Origin: Amyelois transitella
Taxonomy: Eukaryota; Arthropoda; Insecta; Lepidoptera; Pyralidae
Direction of reading: 5' to 3'
DNA length: 64,000 nucleotides
Assembly: GCF_032362555.1 (NCBI RefSeq)
Contig: NC_083519.1
Location: 1,939,501 to 2,003,500 of the forward strand
Shown: in pieces, positions 53,106 to 60,800 of the stretch
Position numbering within the stretch: position 1 is the stretch's first letter
How the letters are laid out: the number at the start of each line of letters is the position of its first letter
Made by a program: the position numbers and the translations under genes
Notes under the pieces: generated by a model
Told to the model about the DNA's origin: nothing
Databases searched by the model: none
The model's input: the letters and a program-made list of their open reading frames with translations, nothing else

Positions 53106-55373
53106 CAAACAGATTACGATACCTCTGGGTATTAAGAGTCATACTGAAGTTATGTCTACTCCAGTTGTGATAAGTCAACCGATATTGCACACCTTGGTGG
53201 TAATAGTTTCTAAACGTGAAGTGGATAACTGAAAAAAGAATTACGAATAATTTCGGCAGATCCAAGTCCCGGGGTAAAAAGCCTAAAAGGCTGGCTGCAT
53301 CACCACGTTGAATGGCAAAGCTTGTCTTTTTTGCATTTATAAGAAAAATCTCACGAACATTCAGTCCACTATCTTCAGTCACTATCTGTGACAAGTTGCT
53401 AATCGGCTCAAATTCAATTTAAAAATGTTTATTCATTACTATAGGATCCTTCATATCGCTTAATAATTGTCAAAACTTATGGTTTAACAACATTGGTTGA
53501 CGTCAAATAAATTACTTAAAACTAAGTTTACTGCCGCTTCCAAGGCGTCAGTGCAGAAGAAGCGGTAACAAACTGCACTGCAGCATTTTCTTCAACTGCA
53601 GAAGGTCAGATCAAATTAAGGACGTCCTGGTAAAGGGTCAGGTCAAAAGTACCCGAAACCGCCGAGCCTGCATGAAGAGAGTTATGAATGTGGATGAAGC
53701 GAAGGAAATATGCAGAGATCGTGGCAAGTGGAAAGAGGTAGTCTCTGCCTACCCCTCCGGGAAAGAGGCGTGATTTTATGTATGTATGCAGAAGAGAAGA
53801 ATCCCAAAACAAGCCAAGAGACCACGACCCTACGACATTTACAGTCTGCGTGGTAAGAAAGGACAAAAGCTTACTCAACTTAATAACTAAGTTTATGTAA
53901 TACTAGCTGTGAAACTTCGTCCGCGTTGAATAGTTATTTGGGGCATCATTGAAGCCCTCAAAGATTGAATATTTTGCTCCGTTTTTTTAAATTTTTCATT
54001 ATTTCTTTACTCTTTATAGTTGCAGCGTGATGTTATATAGCCTAAAGCCTTCCTCGATAAATGGTCTATTCAACGCAAAAATAAGAAAGAATTTTTCAAT
54101 TCGAACCAGTAATTCTTGAGATTAGCGCGTTCAAACAAACAAACAAACTCTTCAGCTTTATAATATTAGTATAGATACGTAAGACAGAAACCTGATAATT
54201 CCAAAACAATTCCCAACGTTCATCTATACTACTCCATTTAGGATTACACAACATAATATATTCAAACAAGCACAAACTGTAGCCGATATTCGCTAAACGT
54301 GGAATTATTGGAATCGTGGGATGATCCTTTACGCAAAATGGGATTTTCGTTATGAATAATTAATGAGTTGTTGAAATTTGAAACGCTTGCAAACAGTTAA
54401 CTTCAAGGATATAATTAGTTTGTGGCTGGCTGTATTGGAAAATGTGTGAAAATATATGTATTCTCTCTTCTCTAAGTGATCCAACGGTCGAGTGTTTATT
54501 TCTTCCTCCTGGCTATATAGTCCTGGCTGCATCCTCACCACTCTGCAGAGCTCCGGTGGATGCCCTTGACCATGGATCTTGGACTGGGTGAGTCGGGTTT
54601 ATACACGAAGCGACTCCTATCTGCCCTCTGCACCTTTGCAGGGTAACCGTATTGGATTATATGGTTGCACATCCAGTTGCCTGAAAGTGCAGGTTTCCTC
54701 ATGATGTTCTCCCTCCGCGTTTAAAAGTTTTCAAAGTTATGTACGTAAATAACTTTGAATATAGTTTATATTAAATATAATCACGTCGATATCCCTTGAG
54801 GGGAAAACAGAGCCTACAGTCTTGAAAAGACTGATAGGCCACGTTCAGCTGTTCGGCTTAATGATAGAATTGAGATTCAAATAATGGCAGGTTGCTAGCC
54901 CATCGCCTGAAACTAAAAGAAGAATTCCAAGTTTATAAGCCTATCCCTTATTCGCCTTTTTCGATATCCATGAGAACGAAATAGGGTGGTCCTATTTTTT
55001 TTATTGGTACCGGGAACCACATGGCACTTTGAAAATAGTCGGGATTTGTACCTGTGCTTCTATGCGCATCACGCTTTCCAATTACCATCGACGTACCAAC
55101 CATCATCATTAAGCCGAACGTGGCCATTCAGTCTTTTCAATACTGTTGGCTCTGTCTACACCTAAGGGATATAGACGTGATATACTAACCAACCACCTAC
55201 GTTATATCTACTAAGCGTACTATAAAAATATCAATATTTTCAGATTGCCTCGCGGTCCGGAGTTTCAGCTTGGGAAACACAAGCGGTATGATTCGGCGCA
55301 CGGGAGCGACGCCGACTGCGGAATATCTTATCCCAACTGTGAATACAGAGAGTCACAACTGTTTGACCAATAA
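50006..55373 (+). CDS. DM4/DM12 family secreted protein, gene 7 (5 exons; third of tandem triplet)
   Basis: Exons 50006-50177, 50674-50899, 52123-52308, 52880-52987 and 55244-55373 (phases 1, 2, 2, 2) give 273 codons plus stop. Exon 1 encodes a signal peptide (MQIYFYLIALAICIINISA) and SRRKRYLTFPDGSSFQL. A TTTTCAG just before the ATG suggests a separate 5' UTR exon. Exon 2 has QLGDIVWFATTAALAWELP in place of the GNTAALA form, and GKVIGKRPYKR. Exon 3, shorter than in genes 5 and 6, has SPVFAKRSVDT and SIEFHREGRKDLYEK. Exon 4 has GEECVLRFLCEANKEKP and exon 5 DCGISYPNC. AATAAA at 55369-55374 overlaps the stop codon. SLR copies lie just before exons 3 and 4 and just after exon 4. Function unknown. 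Confidence 0.92.
50266..50490 (+). mobile_element. SINE-B, 3' part
   Basis: CGTGAGGAAACCTGCACATT to CATGGTCAAAGGCATACCTC; intron 1 of gene 7. Confidence 0.75.
51123..51307 (-). mobile_element. SLR, 3' two-thirds
   Basis: (ACAT)n tail to GTAAGCCTATCCCTTATAAC; intron 2 of gene 7. Confidence 0.85.
51844..52105 (+). mobile_element. SLR, near full length
   Basis: GTGCCGTGTGGTTCCCGGCA to GGGACATAGTCGTGATTAAATG; ends about 20 bp before gene 7 exon 3. Confidence 0.85.
52597..52851 (-). mobile_element. SLR, 3' end reshaped
   Basis: Tail region replaced by an AT-rich TATA/TGTA run; head CCGGGAACCACACGGCA ends about 28 bp before gene 7 exon 4. Confidence 0.85.
53021..53103 (+). mobile_element. SLR 3' tail with (GT)n expansion
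   Basis: GACTGTTGGCTCTGTCTACC to TAGACGTGATTATGTG, whose TATG tail has become a ~30-bp (GT)n run. Starts about 35 bp after the exon 4 donor of gene 7. Confidence 0.8.
53406..53606 (+). repeat. FB repeat
   Basis: TTTATTCATTACTATAGG, TACTGCCGCTTCCAAGGCG, AGAAGAAGCGGTAACAAAC; the LINE 3' end at 53608 follows directly. Confidence 0.75.
53608..53790 (+). mobile_element. RTE LINE 3' fragment joined to FB repeat
   Basis: About 170 bp of LINE 3' end starting at ATCAAATTAAGGACGTCCTG and ending in TATGTATG, directly abutting the FB repeat at 53406-53606. Intron 4 of gene 7. Confidence 0.8.
53903..54178 (+). repeat. CGT-type repeat, long form
   Basis: ACTAGCTGTGAAACTTCGTC, GTTGCAGCGTGATGTTATAT, TTGAGATTAGCGCGTTCAAA and TTTATAATATTAGTATAGAT; close match to 58170-58443. 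Intron 4 of gene 7. Confidence 0.8.
54500..54725 (-). mobile_element. SINE-B, 3' part
   Basis: CTGGCTGCATCCTCACCACT, GACCATGGATCTTGGACTGG and GTGCAGGTTTCCTCATGATG. Confidence 0.75.
54775..55028 (-). mobile_element. SLR, near full length
   Basis: AATCACGTCGATATCCCTTG to CCGGGAACCACATGGCA. Confidence 0.85.
55096..55186 (+). mobile_element. SLR, 3' part
   Basis: CATTAAGCCGAACGTGGCCA to CCTAAGGGATATAGACGTGA; ends about 60 bp before gene 7 exon 5. Confidence 0.8.
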
Positions 55374-55437
55374 AATGTGATAACTATGTTTGATTTTTAT
55401 TTAATTTCTTTCACGGTTGACCGGGATAATACTTACA

Positions 55438-55771
55438 TTACATACATACATATGGTCACGTCTATATCCCTTGCGGGGTAGACAGAGACAACCTCTTTCC
55501 ACTTGCCACGATCTCTGCACTTCCTTCGCTTCATCCACATTCATAACTCTCTTCATGCAAACTCGGCGGGTTCGGGTACTCTTGACCTGACCCTTTACCA
55601 CGACGTCCTTAATTTGATCAAGATACGTTCGTCTAGGTCTTCCCACTCCGACCTTTCCTTCCACACTCTCCTTGTATATTTGCTAAGTCAACCAGCTTTC
55701 ATTCATGCTCTCCACTTGTCCAAACCATTTTAACATACCCTTTTCTATCCCTGTAACTACATCTTAAATAA
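55438..55771 (-). mobile_element. 5'-truncated LINE copy with SLR-type 3' tail
   Basis: The upper part matches the C-terminal coding region of the LINE (VGRPRRTYLDQIKDV). After the GKWKEV region the sequence switches to the SLR tail (CTACCCCGCAAGGGATATAG on the element strand, then CATATGTATG). Perfect 12-bp ATAATACTTACA at 55426-55437 and 55772-55783 flanks the whole unit, so the chimera was integrated as one piece. Confidence 0.85.
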
Positions 55772-55869
55772 ATAATACTTACATATTCGTCTATATCACA
55801 TCTTTTCCCCTTGCGAGGCAGACACAGCAATCAATCTCGAAACGGCTGAGAGTCTACGTTCAGCTGCAT

Positions 55870-55972
55870 GGTTTGTGGTTCCCGGTACCAATAGAAAAAA
55901 AAAACAGGACCACTCCATCGTTTCATCATCTTGTCCCCGCAAGGGATATAGTCGTGATGATATGTATATATG
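55870..55972 (+). mobile_element. SLR, internally deleted
   Basis: GTGGTTCCCGGTACCAATAG head and CCCCGCAAGGGATATAGTCG tail with most of the middle lost. Confidence 0.75.
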
Positions 55973-56370
55973 TTGTCAGTTCGAAATTATTTTTATTTTC
56001 CCCCCAAAATAAGAGTTACGATAACAGGCCCTTGCCAATGTCGATTCTTTAAGGAAAATATTGCATGCAAAATTCATTCCTTAGCGCAAACGAACCATAC
56101 GAAGAAAAAAATAAGGAAACGGCAAATATTTTTTCTATAAACAAATCGCAGTTTAAGCGAGGCTTAAGTTAAGTGGATATAGTTCTTATTGCTTGTGTAG
56201 TAAAGTTAGAATTGCGTTGTTTTGTACAGAAATACCTTGGAGGTGTAAAACGTGAGTAAGCTAATGAGTGGAGGCGGCAGTCGGTCTAATTCTTTGATCA
56301 AACATACCGGGTCAATGAACTGGACTGGGATTCTGATGATTCCTTGATGTCTTTAAGTCATGCATGAATT

Positions 56371-56452
56371 TGTGCCGTGTGGTTCTAATACAAAAAAGAA
56401 TAGGACCATTCCGTCTCTTTCCCATGGATGTCGTAAAAGGCGACTAAGGGAT

Positions 56453-56492
<40 letters not shown>

Positions 56493-56665
56493 TTACACAA
56501 TAATCATAATGAAACTTAAAAACAATATTCCGCAAAACTGTTTTCACAGTTTGACTGCGGTCAGTCTCATTTAAGCTACATACTTCTATAGAATTTGAGA
56601 AGAGTTTTTTAGGAGTTTTATAGGTAGATAAACTTGGGATTCTTTTTTAGGCGTTGGGTTAGCAA
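56371..56665 (+). mobile_element. SLR interrupted by a (TTTA)n-led insertion
   Basis: SLR head 56371-56454 and middle 56625-56665 (AAACTTGGGATTCTTTTTTA) are split by about 170 bp beginning with a TTTA repeat at 56449-56494, which looks like another retroposon end. Confidence 0.7.
56449..56494. repeat. (TTTA)n microsatellite
   Basis: About eleven 4-bp units inside the interrupted SLR. Confidence 0.9.
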
Positions 56666-57811
56666 TAGCATCCCTGCATAGCATCAACTTGCGGGAGTGT
56701 GCCCAGATGGCTGGCAGCATTGCCATGTTAAATAGTAATGCTGCATACATACATTTTACTTGTATTTATTTAATAAATGCGCTTCCGACACGTTCCCAGC
56801 AAACAAATGAAGAGCATAGCAACTATTTACAATATGCCGGCACCGCATTAAGACTGACACTCTAAACAATATCAAACATAGCCGTTGCACCTCACGTTAC
56901 AACACGTGGTTTACCGCAAAACAAACGCTAAGGTTGTCATACAACGGTCCTTTAAGAGTTAGTAAACGACTTACTGCTACATGTATTTCTTAAAATCGAG
57001 TGTATAAAGTTGGGAACGAAGTATCTTGAAAGTTTAAGGGTGTATATGTGATTAGAGTGAGGTGTAATAAATACAAAGTTGAATATTTTTTTTAAATGTG
57101 TCTTATATAGTATGTGTTTTGTAATCTGAATACTGTTGTCACGTTCAGCTAAATGAGCTTTTGTGTCTTGTGATTATTAGTTCTGTCTACCCCATAAGGG
57201 GTAAGCGTTTTATGTGTATTTAATAAGTGGGATTAGAATTTTCAAATGGGGACGCTCGTTCACAAATTGTTTACTAATAAATGTTAACTGCACATTTTTA
57301 TTGATATCTATCAACTCTTTCGAAAATACTAACAGTTAGGAAAATAAAGCTGAATTAATGTAAAATCATGGAATTCGGTGGATTATATTTCAATAAAGAA
57401 TAAATCTTTATTCAACTAGTAGTTAGCCGCGAATTTAGATATCGCGACGCCATTTTTAACAAAATTGTGAATACTTTTCGGATATTGATGCCCCATGAAC
57501 TTAAAAATTCTATTGACAAATCCCATATAAATTTTGAATGTCATCAAAATTATCGCGATACAAACATATGTACATATAAACAAAAGATTATTTTCGCCCC
57601 AAGTTGATTGGTAGACCTCATAGTTGACAAAGCATATTTCCCATCTTCATTCTCTTTCTCTCTTTAACCCAACAAAATGTAAAGAGAGGGAAGATAGGGC
57701 ACATTACCTTATCATCGTTCGTAAATAGACACCCGGAACGTGAATGCGCATCTTAGAGCACAAAAGAATTATTCCAAATGTTTCTATTCAGGTCGTAAGA
57801 TTAATACAAAT

Positions 57812-60800
57812 ATGACGCTAAAGATTTTTCTTGTAATTATTGTAATTGTCGAGTGTCAGTCGCTTGCGCACTCCGACTGTCCCAATGTGAGAAACCCACT
57901 GAGTTTGATGAGGAAAAGAAGACATTTGGTATTCCCAGATGGAAGTAATGCTGTTGTAAGTATCTTTGACATATTTAGGCCTAATTTAATAGTTTTGTTA
58001 ATTGGGTGAATTTATGACTTATCACTTTTAACTTTTATAATTAAATAGGTATTTTATATTTCAATTACATGTCAATGTTGTGTTCGATATCTTCAAAATG
58101 ATAATTTCAACTAAGTTCATCTGTAAAACATGCAATTTAATTTATACAGACATAAAACTTTATTTCAAACTAGCTGTTCCCGCGACTTCGTCCGCGTGGA
58201 GTAGTTATTTTGGACAAGCCCTCAATGAATATTTTCCCCCGTATTTTTCACATTTTCCATTATTTCTTCGCTCCTAAAAGTTGCAGCGTGATGTTATATA
58301 GTCCAAAGCCTTTCTAGATAAATGGTATATTCAACGCAAAAAGAATTTTTCGAACCAGTTTTCGAACCAGTTCGAACCAGTAGTTCCTGAGATTAGCGCG
58401 TTTAAACAAACAAAGTCTTCACCTTTATAATAATAGTATAGATTATTATGAGTATAATGTAATTCAATGCCGTGTGGTTCTCGGCACCAATACAAAAAAT
58501 AATAAGACCACTCCATCTCTTTCCCATGGATGTCGTAAAAGGCGACTAAGGGATAGGCTTACAAACTTGGGATTCTTTTTTAGGCGATGGGCTAGCAACC
58601 TGTCACTATTTGAATCTCAATACTTTTAAGCCAAATAGCTGAACGTGGCCATTCAGTCTTTTCAAGACTGTCGGCTCTGTCTACCCCGCAAGGGATACAG
58701 ACGTGACCATATGTGTGTACGTAGGTATGTATTTCAATCACAACTTACATTGCAGCTTACTGCGTCACTAGTGAAAGCTTTTATGACACACGCTCCGTCC
58801 GGGTGGAACATAGCATTAGAGATTGACGTTCTTTTCCCGCTTCCCAACGCGAATTTCACCCTGGCACACGGCAGGAGGAAACTGCACCATAGACAGAAAA
58901 GGGAATTATGGGACAGACTTCAGAACTCTATGAATTTGTAAGTTAAATTTGAATTTTCATAGGAATCCTTTTATTGTATCTGGGCTTACAAAATTCTTGT
59001 ACAATTTTTGAGAAAATGGCAAAATGATATGTTTTTTTCAATATTGTTGGCTCTGTCTACCCCGCAAGGGATATAAGACGTGATTATTTGTATGTTGTAA
59101 GAAAATGTCAATATTATAAGATATAACAAAGAGATTTAATGAATACACAAAGGAAACCCTTTCCAATTCCTCTAATAAATACCTCACGATAAACTTGAAT
59201 TCGTACGCATTACGAAGTGACTTTCCCAGTTCAAAGTCGGTCTTCAGATATGTTTCCGGAACGGTTCACACAGTCCCGCATTCCCCGAGTCACACTGAAA
59301 ATTATCGCAAATTAGATAATTGACTTGGCATAACGATGTACGCTTGAATTATAATTGAGCAATTTTGTTAGATACATATATCGGCATACTTATCTATAGG
59401 TGTGCCGTGTGGTTCCCGGCACCAATACAAAAAAGAATAGGACCACTCCATCTCTTTCCCATGGATGTCGTAAAAGGCGACTAAGGGATAGGCTGACCAA
59501 GTTGGGATTCTTTTTTAGGCGATGGGCTAGCAACCTGTCACTAGTTGAATCTCAATTCTATCATTAAGCCAAACAGCTGGCCGTGGCCGTTCAGTCTTTT
59601 CAAGACTGTTGGCTCTGTCTACCCCGCAAGGGATATAGACGTGACCATTTGTATGTTGTATTGTATTATCTATAGATGTGCCGTGTGGTTCCCGGCACCA
59701 ATACAAAAAAGAATAGGACCACTCCATCTCTTTACCATGGATGTCGTAAAAGGCGACTAAGGGATAAGCTTACAAACTTGGGATTCTTTTTTAGGCGATG
59801 AGCTAGCAGCCTGTCACTATTTGAATCTCAATTCTATCATTAAGCCAAAGAAGCTGAACGTGGCCATTCAGTCTTTTCGGGTCTATTGGCTCTGTCTATC
59901 CCGCAAGGGATATAGACGTGACCATATGTATGTATGTGTATGTTATATCTTTAATACTTACCGTAAAGAAATCACCTAAAAGGGCATACTTACAGGTAAT
60001 AATGTATTCTTTATATTTTAGCCTCAACCTGAACGGGCAGGCGTGTATTCTAAAGAGTATATGCGAGGCCAAATTCTACCTAGCGCCCCAAGGGAAATCA
60101 TTACTTCATGACGTATTAAGAGCTATATTTACGTAAGTATCCCAGGATTTTTTTGAGCGCGTTTTGTATGTTTTTTTAGAGGCTACTGCGATGCGAACAT
60201 ATGAATAGAATAGATTTATTTTCAAAATTGGATACAAGGTATCACCTTATTGACGTCACATCAAGTAATTATAACTACTACCGCTTCCAAAGAGTATGTG
60301 TAGAAGAAGCGGCGGAACTAACTATACTGCAGTACTATGTTAGTTGTAGCCTTAGAATAATATTAGAAATTGGTTAAATTTACAACAATACTAATGCCGT
60401 ATTGTATTTAAAACTGTGTGGAATAGCGTGTCAGCGTCTAACAGTCCTTGCATTCGTAAAGTCAACTTAAGTTTTAATAATTAAAATGTAATACTTACTA
60501 TAGGTAAGTGCCGTGTGGTTCCCGGCACCAATACAAAAATGAATAGGACCACTCCATCTCTTTCCCAAGGATGTCGAAAAAGGCGACTAAGGGATAGGCT
60601 TACAAACTTGGGATTCTTTTTTAAGGCGATGGGCTAGCAACCTTTCACTATTTGAATCTCAATTCTATCATTAAGCCAAAAAAGCTGAATGGGGCCATTC
60701 AGTCTTTTCAAGACTGTTGGCTCTGTCTACCCCGCAATAGATGTAGACGTGAGAAAACGTTGTGATGACTGATGATTCGTATAAGTTCTGATTAATTTAC

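Larger units (their letters stand above)
55374..57811. other. Spacer between genes 7 and 8
   Basis: Contains the chimeric LINE, two damaged SLR copies and a (TTTA)n run, listed separately; the rest is unique AT-rich DNA with no gene recognised. Confidence 0.6.
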
